Origin: Sulfolobus tengchongensis
GTDB taxonomy: Archaea > Thermoproteota > Thermoprotei_A > Sulfolobales > Sulfolobaceae
Direction of reading: 5' to 3'
Length of the DNA stretch: 64,000 nucleotides
Assembly (NCBI RefSeq): GCF_036967215.1
Contig: NZ_CP146016.1
Coordinates: 1,737,337 to 1,801,336, forward strand
Program-made: the position numbers and the translations under genes
Shown here: positions 56,898-64,000 of the stretch, in pieces
Numbering within the stretch: the stretch's first letter is position 1
How the letters are laid out: each line of letters starts with the position of its first letter
The notes under the pieces: generated by a model
What the model was told of the DNA's origin: nothing
What the model saw: only the letters and a program-made list of their open reading frames with translations
Database searches by the model: none

Positions 56898-57509
56898 GTG
56901 AAATATTATTATTTTTTTATTCTAACTTTATCTCTTTTTCTTATCGCAATTACTGTGAACCCTTTCACTGAGGAGTATATGTTTGTCAATCCAATTCCTT
57001 ACATGTTAGCCCACTATTCCCTTTTCGGAGCAGGAATACTAATATCATATTATACTCTTAGTAAGAAAAATTTTCCCCTTAACAAGAACATATCCCTAAC
57101 AATAGGTGTTCTAATTGCTTTTATCTGGCATTACCCTCTCTTCTTTAATCTGGGAGCAGAGAGTTTATTTATACGAATTATTGAGGAAATTACTTTATTT
57201 ATTGGAGGGATTCTAATAGGTTTCTCCCTTAAAGAAATCACTAGAAATATGAAAGTTCTTCTTCTCGCATTGTGGATGATAGGAGATTCAATTTTATCTC
57301 TAATATTGATGGTAAGTCCAAATCTTTACACCACTGTGTATAGTGTTAAGGAGTTAGAATACTTGGGAATTATAATGTTTCTTATGATGAATTTAATAGC
57401 CGTTTATATTCTGCTAAACTATATAAATAAAATGTTAAGCGAGGAGAAGGATATTGTTAATGAAGACTATCAGAGAAATCCCTATTCCAAGAATAAGAAC
57501 TATGTCTAG
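56898..57509 (+). CDS. DUF1404-like membrane protein following soxM
   Basis: About 203 residues. GTG 56898 is chosen because AAGGTGA lies six bases before it; the open frame extends upstream into soxM but that part is not coding. Six membrane helices, with MLAHYSLFGAG and FIWHYPLFFNLG carrying conserved His, typical for the Sulfolobales DUF1404 family. His in membrane suggests metal or heme binding, perhaps oxidase assembly. The 3' end overlaps a convergent gene by 75 bases. Confidence 0.75.
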   Translation: MKYYYFFILTLSLFLIAITVNPFTEEYMFVNPIPYMLAHYSLFGAGILISYYTLSKKNFPLNKNISLTIGVLIAFIWHYPLFFNLGAESLFIRIIEEITLFIGGILIGFSLKEITRNMKVLLLALWMIGDSILSLILMVSPNLYTTVYSVKELEYLGIIMFLMMNLIAVYILLNYINKMLSEEKDIVNEDYQRNPYSKNKNYV

Positions 57510-57716
57510 CTTGGTGTATTTATAAAGGAAGTATATAACGCCTAGTACACCAACCTTTATGAGAAGGAAAGACAGGATAAATAGGGGAAATGGTAAAGAG
57601 GAGTACAAGGCATTTATTATTGGGTTACTTTCTGTAAGTCCTTTAGATAATCCCAAAGCAGTTGTTATAACGTCAAGCGTCATGAAAGTAGTTAACGGAA
57701 CTAATAGGGTTTTCAT
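57435..57716 (-). CDS. Small membrane protein (DUF5658-like)
   Basis: 93 residues with three membrane helices. The N-terminal TLDVITTALGLSKGLTESNPIINAL has the D-x-x-T-T...G-x-x-E-x-NP pattern of DUF5658 small membrane proteins. Function unknown. It converges on the DUF1404-like gene with a 75-base overlap, which could allow antisense control. Confidence 0.65.
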   Translation of the reverse strand: MKTLLVPLTTFMTLDVITTALGLSKGLTESNPIINALYSSLPFPLFILSFLLIKVGVLGVIYFLYKYTKLDIVLILGIGISLIVFINNILLLA

Positions 57717-57837
57717 AAGATAATATTTTAATTTTTACTTAAAAAGATGATATGTAATCTTTCCCACATCTATGTACAAGTGTATGCAACTGTGTTTTTG
57801 AAATTATTTTTAATAAGGAGAGTATCAATAATATATT

Positions 57838-58245
57838 ATGAGTCTTGAAGATCAAGTATTAAAATTTCTCACTGACATGTCAAGAAAGGAAGAAGAGATT
57901 GAATACTTAATAATAAATATGTTTAAACAACAATTAGAAAATAAGGGAGTTAAGTTAGGTAAAATAAGGAGAGAATATTTAGTGGATGATTTGGGAATCT
58001 TGCGAGTAGGATATGCTATTCCGATAATGTATTATGAAGATAATAACGAAATTTATTTGTTTTTAGCAAAAAATTATGCTGACTATTCAAGTATAGAACA
58101 GCTACTGATAAGAGAAAAAATTTTGAAGAACAAGTTCTCAAAAGATGTAAGATCTTTTTTAGTGGCGTACACAATACCTAAAAAGTATTATGAGATTGCT
58201 GTGAAAATGGGTATAGAGGTAATAAGTCAGAATGTAATAAGCTAG
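57838..58245 (+). CDS. Hypothetical soluble protein
   Basis: 135 residues with a charged N-terminal helix (LTDMSRKEEEIEYLIINMFK) and a strand-rich core (YLVDDLGILRVGYAIPIMYY, IYLFLAKNY). The order helix, strand with Asp, strand, helix recalls restriction-endonuclease-like folds, but no complete catalytic motif is seen. Convergent with the SpoIIM-like gene, four-base overlap. Confidence 0.55.
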   Translation: MSLEDQVLKFLTDMSRKEEEIEYLIINMFKQQLENKGVKLGKIRREYLVDDLGILRVGYAIPIMYYEDNNEIYLFLAKNYADYSSIEQLLIREKILKNKFSKDVRSFLVAYTIPKKYYEIAVKMGIEVISQNVIS

Positions 58246-59291
58246 ATCATGTTTAGATATCTAGCTAATTCAAACAAGTAGCTCTTAAATATAGCGAAAT
58301 CGCTTAACCTATTTTCAACTCTAATTTTAAATGCTTCATTATATATATCATACAATTGGGGATTTCCCACTCTATTAGCTACTGCTCTAATTATGTTATC
58401 ATAATCCTCCTTAGAATATGTAGGCATATTTAGTTTAACTCCGACTGCAGCTATTAGATAAAATATCGCCTCCCAGTAATATCTCATTGCTTCAACTAAA
58501 TTTCCTTGACTTTCGAAGTAACTTGCAGTGTTCCAATTTTGGTTATACTTAGAGATATAATCCGCATATGAGGGTTGTAGTTGGATAGGTTGTTGTTGAG
58601 TAGATTGCATCGCTATCTGCTGACTAGGCACTTTAATGTAACCGTCTGCCTTTTTCTGCAAAAATTCATAAAGAAAGTATAAGAATACAAATGCAGGTAA
58701 TGAGTATAACCAGAACAGATAGGGATTACTAACGTAAAATTCTCCAGATTCCACTAAAGCTGCTAGAAAGAGTTCTATGGGTACAATTATGAGAGTTAAG
58801 AGCCCCCTAATCCATTCTCTAGGCTTAATTATTATGTACAACCCACTTGAAGCAGCTACTGCATAAGAAGGTAATTCTAGCCAAGAATGAGGTAATGTCA
58901 TTAAACTTAAGGCTGCTAATATACCAGGGACGTTAACACTAGCCGAAAATGCACTTAGTACCATTCCAGTAGAATAGATACTTATCGCTAAAACTGCTAA
59001 TCCAGCTGCTGGAATGAAGTCCAACATTGCTACTCCTAAATTATGAGTGAATATCTGAAATACTTTACCTAAATACGACTCGTTTAAGACCTGACTCTCA
59101 GTGTTATTAAATTCTGAAACCAATGAAGGATTGTTCTGCGGTATGGCTGACGCTATTAGGAACAATACTACCTCGACCACAAATACGATTAAAATAATTT
59201 TTGTTAGCTCTCTCATTAAGGTTAATTCGGATTCGGCATTTAAATTCCTTTTCCTAACTTTACCTTTCAACAATTTTTTTGACATTTTCAT
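58242..59291 (-). CDS. SpoIIM-like (DUF95) membrane protein with C-terminal helical domain
   Basis: 349 residues. Five or six membrane helices carry the stage II sporulation M/DUF95 pattern: [21 protein letters not shown] and [18 protein letters not shown] (the H-x-x-x-E pair). A Gln-rich linker (about 225-240) leads to a cytoplasmic helical domain ([20 protein letters not shown]). The frame opens within the end of mtnA; ATG 59216 (MRELTKII) is a probable alternative start. In other archaea such proteins are linked to membrane remodelling or envelope functions. Confidence 0.75.
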   Translation of the reverse strand: MKMSKKLLKGKVRKRNLNAESELTLMRELTKIILIVFVVEVVLFLIASAIPQNNPSLVSEFNNTESQVLNESYLGKVFQIFTHNLGVAMLDFIPAAGLAVLAISIYSTGMVLSAFSASVNVPGILAALSLMTLPHSWLELPSYAVAASSGLYIIIKPREWIRGLLTLIIVPIELFLAALVESGEFYVSNPYLFWLYSLPAFVFLYFLYEFLQKKADGYIKVPSQQIAMQSTQQQPIQLQPSYADYISKYNQNWNTASYFESQGNLVEAMRYYWEAIFYLIAAVGVKLNMPTYSKEDYDNIIRAVANRVGNPQLYDIYNEAFKIRVENRLSDFAIFKSYLFELARYLNMI

Positions 59292-60357
59292 TAAATGGCG
59301 GATAAATTATTCCCTTCTCAGTTATTATTGCAGTAATGTATTTTGGAGGTGTAACATCGAATACAGGATTATAAACGTTAACGTTTTCTGGAGCTATTGG
59401 GATTCCCTTAATTGTTCTAACCTCATTGGGGTCTCTTTCTTCAATTTTTATATCAGTAACGTCACTCTTAAGATCGAAACTTGAAGTTGGTGCTAGTACG
59501 TAAAATGGTACTCCTAGCTCATGAGCTATTACTGCTTCCTTAAAAGTACCTATTTTATTGAATACATGCCCATCCCTCAATATTCTATCAGCTCCTACCA
59601 TAACCCCATTTACCATGCCCTTATACATTACTAATCCTACAGCGGTATCAGTTATCAAAGTAACCTTTATTCCCTCTGCCATTAACTCGTAAACTGTAAG
59701 CCTACTACCTTGTAGCCAAGGTCTAGTTTCAGGTGCTATTACTGACACATCAATTCCTAAGGCCTTTGCTAACTTAACTGGAGCCAATGCAGTACCTAAA
59801 CCAGTTCCCGTAGCTAAACCTCCAGCGTTGCATTGAGTTAATATTGTATCACCGTTATTGATTTTCTCCAAGCCATAAAGCCCCATTAGTATTTCAGCTT
59901 CATATTCCTCATCGAAGATTCTCTTAGCCTCGATCTTCATTAGGTGAATTAATTCATTTAGACTTTTTGCCTCGCCATTTTCTATTGCGTTTTTAGCAAA
60001 GTTTAACATTCTAGAAGTAGCCCATGCTAAGTTAATTGCTGTGGGTCTAGCTGAATCTAAAATGCTCTTAGCCCTAGTTAACTCTTTTAACGCGTCATTT
60101 AAATTCTGTATTCTGTCATTTCTCAGTGCTAGCACCATTCCATAGCCCGCAGTTATACCTATTGCTGGAGCGCCTCTAACTTGCATGTTTTTTATAGCTG
60201 ATGCAGTAGTTTCAACGTCTTTTAAATCAACGTAAACTGTCTGAAATGGTAATAAGGATTGATCTAAAATTGTTAGAGTATTAGTTTCATCCCTCCAAAT
60301 TATTGGTAATAATTTAGGTTTGAAAATTTCCTTTACTTCCTTTACTGTTAATTTCAT
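59260..60357 (-). CDS. mtnA: S-methyl-5-thioribose-1-phosphate isomerase
   Basis: 365 residues, eIF2B-alpha/MtnA family. Signatures are RGAPAIG (61-67), [16 protein letters not shown] with catalytic Cys176, [11 protein letters not shown] and GADRI with catalytic Asp257. This is the methionine-salvage aldose-ketose isomerase; archaeal ribose-1,5-bisphosphate isomerases are related but lack this complete set. Divergent from the esterase, 50 bp apart. Confidence 0.9.
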   Translation of the reverse strand: MKLTVKEVKEIFKPKLLPIIWRDETNTLTILDQSLLPFQTVYVDLKDVETTASAIKNMQVRGAPAIGITAGYGMVLALRNDRIQNLNDALKELTRAKSILDSARPTAINLAWATSRMLNFAKNAIENGEAKSLNELIHLMKIEAKRIFDEEYEAEILMGLYGLEKINNGDTILTQCNAGGLATGTGLGTALAPVKLAKALGIDVSVIAPETRPWLQGSRLTVYELMAEGIKVTLITDTAVGLVMYKGMVNGVMVGADRILRDGHVFNKIGTFKEAVIAHELGVPFYVLAPTSSFDLKSDVTDIKIEERDPNEVRTIKGIPIAPENVNVYNPVFDVTPPKYITAIITEKGIIYPPFNENVKKIVER

Positions 60358-60409
60358 ATGATATAATGAAGGAAAGAAGATTTAAAGCTTAAGTAAGGTA
60401 AAGAATATC

Positions 60410-61372
60410 GTGAAATTATCAGTTATCGAATTTGAAAGTGATCTGCTAAGGGATAATCCATTAAGGGATCCTTACAAGAGAAAAGTAGGAATAATTTCTC
60501 CCGATAATCCTGAAGGAAGACCAATCTTAATACACCTCAGTGGCTATCTCTCATCTTCTCTTACACAACTAAATTATAACCCATTTGGAGAGGATATGAA
60601 AAGTAGGCTTGAGAGATTAGAACGTGAGGGAAAAATTAAAGGTTCAATAATAGTTCTTCCTGACATGTTCACTAAAGTTGGTGGAAATCAATACATAAAT
60701 TCCACAGCAGTAGGTATGTATGAGGATTTCCTTATAAAGGAACTAATACCGTATTTAGTGGACGAGTTTAAGAGTGATAATATAGGAATCTTTGGTCACT
60801 CTTCTGGAGGATATGGTGCATTATATCTAGGCATGAAATATCCCAATTTGATTAAAGCCATAGCTGATCACGCAGGGGATGCCTATTTCGAGTATGTATA
60901 CTTGCCTACATTTCCTAAAGCTATTGAACAACTTAGGAAATTCAAAAATCACAGAGAGTGGTTAGAGAATTATTGGAAAAAGGAGAATAAGCATCACAGA
61001 GAGGATCTAATAACGCTAAACGTAATTGGCATGTCCGCTTTTTATTCTCCCAATGGAGAGGACTTTGAATTGCCCTTTGACGTAGAAACGGGGGAAATTA
61101 ATGAAAGCGTGTGGAAGAAGTGGATAGAGAAAGATCCGGTAAGAATGATTGATAATTACGTAGATAATTTGAGAAAACTAAAACTAATTTTTATTGATGT
61201 TGGAAAGAAAGATGAGTTCAATATACAATACGGTAGTAGAATTTTACATAAGAAAATGGAAAAATATGGTATACCCCATTATTATGAGGAATTTAACGAT
61301 GGTCACCTTAATACATCGTATAGATACGATATATCGGTAAGTTTGTTAGAAAAGACTTTTCAGTATCAATAA
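60410..61372 (+). CDS. Alpha/beta-hydrolase esterase (esterase D-like)
   Basis: 320 residues. Nucleophile motif GHSSGG with Ser131, an Asp candidate in [11 protein letters not shown] and His in [10 protein letters not shown] complete the triad. The N-terminal part ([14 protein letters not shown]) has the oxyanion-hole region. Family acts on S-formyl or carboxyl esters and enterochelin-like substrates. Initiates at GTG 60410. Cytoplasmic, no signal peptide. Confidence 0.83.
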   Translation: MKLSVIEFESDLLRDNPLRDPYKRKVGIISPDNPEGRPILIHLSGYLSSSLTQLNYNPFGEDMKSRLERLEREGKIKGSIIVLPDMFTKVGGNQYINSTAVGMYEDFLIKELIPYLVDEFKSDNIGIFGHSSGGYGALYLGMKYPNLIKAIADHAGDAYFEYVYLPTFPKAIEQLRKFKNHREWLENYWKKENKHHREDLITLNVIGMSAFYSPNGEDFELPFDVETGEINESVWKKWIEKDPVRMIDNYVDNLRKLKLIFIDVGKKDEFNIQYGSRILHKKMEKYGIPHYYEEFNDGHLNTSYRYDISVSLLEKTFQYQ

Positions 61373-61566
61373 CTCACATGAAAAAGATATACTCTTAACC
61401 TCGTAATCTGTACAACTGCGACGCATTAAGCATTAACACTAATATAATTTATGATGAATTGTGGAGAGAAAGAGAGTCAAAATTCTTTGTAAAGAGGTCT
61501 CTTTAATTTAACCTCTCGTTAAAAATCTAAGATTAATTACTTTTAACCTATAAAAAGGATAGATAT

Positions 61567-62484
61567 ATGATGAGAATTTTAACCTTAGGTGGTACAGGAT
61601 TTGTAGGAAGCAACTTTGTAAGATATGCGATAAATAAGGGACACGAAGTTTTAGTCTATGCTAGAAGTATGAATCAATACGCAAAAGCTTTACAAGAAAT
61701 TGGAGCAAACATAATTTTATCGTATGAAAATTATTTGAAGGATGTCGATTGCTTAGTTTACTTTATAGGCGCAATGTGGGCGAAAGATCCTAAGGAATTT
61801 GATTATTTACAGGTTAGATTGCCATATGAAATTGGTCAGAAATTTTTCAGAGTAAATTCTGGAAAGTTCATTTATATTAGTAGTATTGGAGTTTCTGAAA
61901 ACATAGATGCAAAAGAGAGACCTATTGTTGAGGAATCCTCACATTGCCTAGGATTAAATCCAAACACTCTTCATGGCATTACCAAATGTGAAGGAGAGAA
62001 AAGAATTGCTACTTTTCCCAATTACGCAATACTTCGTTTCCCCATAATTTACGGTCCTTATAGTAGGATTATGATGTGGAGGATTTTCATGTGGTTAGTA
62101 TCACATGGCGTGGGTATAAAAAATGATAATCTTTTCAGCGTTGTATCTACAATAAATACCTCAAAGGCTATAGAATTGAGTTGCAAATACAAGAGAAATG
62201 ATTACTTTTATATAACTGATAGAGAGCCAAGTAGTCTAACAAGCCTCTTTTTAGATGCTTCTAAAGCCATAAATAGGGAGATAAAAGGCTGGATTCCATT
62301 CAACGTAAAAATCTTAGAACCTTTTAGATCTGCTCATGAAATCCTAAAGATGGCTTATGATGTTCTTTCAAGGCAGTTAATATACTCATATGCAAAGGCT
62401 GAAAGAGAATTAGGTTATACGCCAGAAGATGTTAGAATAGAGACTTTTAAAGAGATGGCTAAGTATTATGGGATAATTACATAG
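61567..62484 (+). CDS. NAD(P)-dependent epimerase/dehydratase-like protein
   Basis: 305 residues, extended short-chain dehydrogenase fold. Cofactor motif LGGTGFVGSNFVR (7-19); later YISSIGVSEN and HGITKCEGEK, where the catalytic Tyr of YxxxK is replaced by HGITK, as in the atypical NDUFA9-like branch. It may thus be non-catalytic or act on other substrates. TTG or ATG start at 61567-61570. Neighbour genes offer no pathway. Confidence 0.78.
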   Translation: MMRILTLGGTGFVGSNFVRYAINKGHEVLVYARSMNQYAKALQEIGANIILSYENYLKDVDCLVYFIGAMWAKDPKEFDYLQVRLPYEIGQKFFRVNSGKFIYISSIGVSENIDAKERPIVEESSHCLGLNPNTLHGITKCEGEKRIATFPNYAILRFPIIYGPYSRIMMWRIFMWLVSHGVGIKNDNLFSVVSTINTSKAIELSCKYKRNDYFYITDREPSSLTSLFLDASKAINREIKGWIPFNVKILEPFRSAHEILKMAYDVLSRQLIYSYAKAERELGYTPEDVRIETFKEMAKYYGIIT

Positions 62485-62704
62485 CATATTTTCATCTAAA
62501 TATGATATAATCTTAATAATGTAGATAATGCCCAAATGGAAGCAGAAATTGGTTTGTAATAACTTCAATGAACTCCATGGATTAGGGCTTGCTGATTTGA
62601 TATAAAATTTATAGGTAACAGTTTCTTGAATAAACTATAACACCAAATGTATTACCACTACTTTTTGACCAATATGAATCAATCTCAAGATATTTTCCTT
62701 GAGT

Positions 62705-62935
62705 TTACACTATTCCAAATTCAAAAGTTTGCTCTCTTACGACATTAGTCTTTAATTCATCAAATATGTAAACTTCTCCTCCTTTTTTAATGCTCCTATA
62801 TTAGGAATAGGTTCTAAAGGTTCATAATCCACTTGAACCAATCCTGCTGGATCCATAGCCTCATAAGGATCAAGTTGAGTATGATGTATAAAAATTGCCT
62901 TAAAGGGATAATGAACGAACAATTCGGGAATAACT
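62705..62935 (-). pseudogene. Fragment of aldehyde/CO dehydrogenase large subunit
   Basis: Minus-strand reading gives LDPYEAMDPAGLVQVDYEPL, EPIPNIGALKK, then in another frame EVYIFDELKTNVVREQTFEF. This matches the N-terminal domain of molybdenum hydroxylase large subunits (DPYEAMDAAELVEVDYEPL type). A frameshift near 62785 and stops show it is dead. It lacks the rest of the about 700-residue protein. Confidence 0.7.
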
Positions 62936-63314
62936 AGAACTTAGCTCCTAGTCTCATTAGTTTTTTATCATTACTAATTAATTCGCCAACCTTAGTAGAA
63001 AGATAATAATGAATAGAATCTTCAAAATCAAGTTTATTTTTCTCTGATATTTCAATAACCTTAGGAAGATCTTCAGCCTCTAGATGAATAAACTTAACCC
63101 TCAAATTATACAAAAAGTTTACGAGTTCTTTAAAGATCTCATCTTCTCTCTTTCCAGTTAATTTACTTAGAATAATTACAAGTTGAAAGATTGTAAGCTC
63201 ACTTATATAAATTTCATCAGTTTCCATTAACCACCTTTTAGCTCGTTCAAAAAATTGAGGATGTGAAGTTAAGAAATATACAAAAACATTTACGTCAAAA
63301 TATCTCTTATCCAT
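62934..63314 (-). CDS. vapC: VapC-type PIN-domain toxin
   Basis: 126 residues. PIN acidic residues are present: Asp7 (YFDVNVFV), Glu39, Asp96 with Asp99, and Asp116 (SNDKK). Such proteins are Mg2+-dependent RNases. The upstream gene encodes an AbrB/VapB-like antitoxin and overlaps by 25 bases. Confidence 0.88.
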   Translation of the reverse strand: MDKRYFDVNVFVYFLTSHPQFFERAKRWLMETDEIYISELTIFQLVIILSKLTGKREDEIFKELVNFLYNLRVKFIHLEAEDLPKVIEISEKNKLDFEDSIHYYLSTKVGELISNDKKLMRLGAKF

Positions 63315-63550
63315 TTTTTACTCCTCTCATCAACAGCCTCTTTATATACTTTTTCAAGATCAATATTATTCCAATTAATTTTAAACTTACCAGCAAATTC
63401 TTCAAGTATTTTTTCCTTATCAACCTTCTTTATGATAATCTTATCATCTTCGACAATTAACTTGACTTTTGAAGATAAATTCAGCTTATCTCTTACCTCC
63501 TTAGGAATTAATATTCTCCCTTTCTCATCAACTCTCACTTCATATTCCAT
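63290..63550 (-). CDS. vapB: AbrB/SpoVT-type antitoxin (VapB)
   Basis: 86 residues: N-terminal swapped-hairpin DNA-binding domain (VRVDEKGRILIPKEVRDKL) and a C-terminal helical tail that would fit the PIN toxin. First gene of the pair; likely autoregulates its promoter. Confidence 0.88.
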   Translation of the reverse strand: MEYEVRVDEKGRILIPKEVRDKLNLSSKVKLIVEDDKIIIKKVDKEKILEEFAGKFKINWNNIDLEKVYKEAVDERSKKWIRDILT

Positions 63551-63745
63551 AAGTGAACTTTATTTCCCACAGTTAAATACTTTACGTTAAATCATATCCT
63601 GTACTTTCAGCATTTTTATATAACACATTTTTACATCTATATAACAATATTATGAAAAGATTCAACATTTTTTCCTATAAGCTCAATTGGCTCAACTACC
63701 ATTGCAAAAATCCTTAAAAATGTTTTGAATAACAGATAATTATTT

Positions 63746-63964
63746 ATGAACTATGCTAAATTTTGGATAAGATTTAAAGAGTGGGCTTTAACCACAGACG
63801 AAGATAGTAATTTACCCTATAGGTTAAGAAATATTGTCAAAGTAATTAAACAAAATCCCGATATAACGTTAGTTAAGCTTGCAGGCTACTTAGATACAGA
63901 TGCAATATACTTGGCTAAATATTTACGTGCCAATTATAAAAGTATTGCCGAAAACAACACCTAA
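63746..63964 (+). CDS. Small winged-helix-like protein
   Basis: 72 residues. The stretch NPDITLVKLAGYLDTDAIYL reads as a helix-turn-helix, followed by AKYLRANYKS. A small DNA-binding protein is probable. No partner is seen before the window ends. Confidence 0.55.
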   Translation: MNYAKFWIRFKEWALTTDEDSNLPYRLRNIVKVIKQNPDITLVKLAGYLDTDAIYLAKYLRANYKSIAENNT

Positions 63965-64000
63965 TCTATAAGCCTTACTCTTTTTAGTTATGGAATGAAA

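Noticed and set aside
1-64000. tRNA, rRNA and CRISPR arrays
   Set aside because: I looked for T-loop words such as GGTTCGAATCC, rRNA-like GC-rich blocks and regularly spaced 24-37-bp repeats and found none.

Overview
The window is chromosomal DNA of a thermoacidophilic archaeon of the Sulfolobus/Saccharolobus group. It is AT-rich with short, T-rich intergenic gaps. Many TATA-like boxes lie about 25-30 bp before the start codon, as expected for leaderless transcripts. Two respiratory gene sets typical of Sulfolobales are present: cbsAB-soxL-soxN-odsN and soxEM/soxFGHI. These and the repeat content point to that group. I do not assign a species.

Layout. 1-519: 3' end of a radical-SAM/SPASM gene. 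866-6150: cytochrome b558/566 complex (cbsA, cbsB, Rieske soxL, cytochrome b soxN, odsN), with the ten-base motif AGTCCAACGC upstream of cbsA, soxL and soxN. 7018-9025: a small exported protein, then an unrecognised three-gene minus-strand operon with two membrane proteins. 7481-9695 also holds decayed insertion-sequence ends. 9802-17467: an assimilatory sulfur island (ATP sulfurylase, APS/PAPS reductase, sulfite reductase, siroheme methyltransferase, rhodanese, small sulfur-carrier-like protein, SQR-like flavoprotein, Rieske ferredoxin). A near-perfect palindrome is shared by its promoters. 17992-19677: acetolactate-synthase-like enzyme.

19802-25937 is an accessory region with two ParA-like ATPases that share a nearly identical 149-bp tract, a HEPN-MNT toxin-antitoxin pair, a broken TnpB element, MITE-like repeats and small orphans. 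26148-44994 is mostly metabolic and transport: amidase, two MFS transporters (one apparently frameshifted), an Lrp regulator, MscS channel, molybdenum hydroxylase large subunit, FAH-family protein, membrane proteins, benzoylformate-decarboxylase-like enzyme, dCTP-deaminase-like protein, PaREP1 protein, methyltransferase and an intact TnpB element. Decayed gene pieces and repeats are scattered between them.

45190-50322: DUF929 protein, antiporter, a membrane protein with a Cys-Cys motif, and a second copy of the small exported protein family seen at 7018. 50510-57509: the SoxM supercomplex, with soxFGHI on minus and soxE, soxM and a DUF1404-like gene on plus. 57435-63964: small membrane proteins, a SpoIIM-like protein, MtnA, an esterase, an NAD-dependent epimerase-like protein, a degraded aldehyde/CO-dehydrogenase fragment, a VapBC pair and a small winged-helix-like protein.

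The two oxidase gene sets should pass electrons from caldariellaquinol through cytochrome b/Rieske pairs towards external (CbsA) or copper (SoxE, SoxH, SoxM) acceptors. The sulfur island converts sulfate to sulfide and handles sulfane sulfur. The most interesting unexplained items are the shared promoter motifs, the pair of exported proteins beside both respiratory clusters, the unknown operon at 7564-9025 and the gene-conversion tract in the ParA-like pair.
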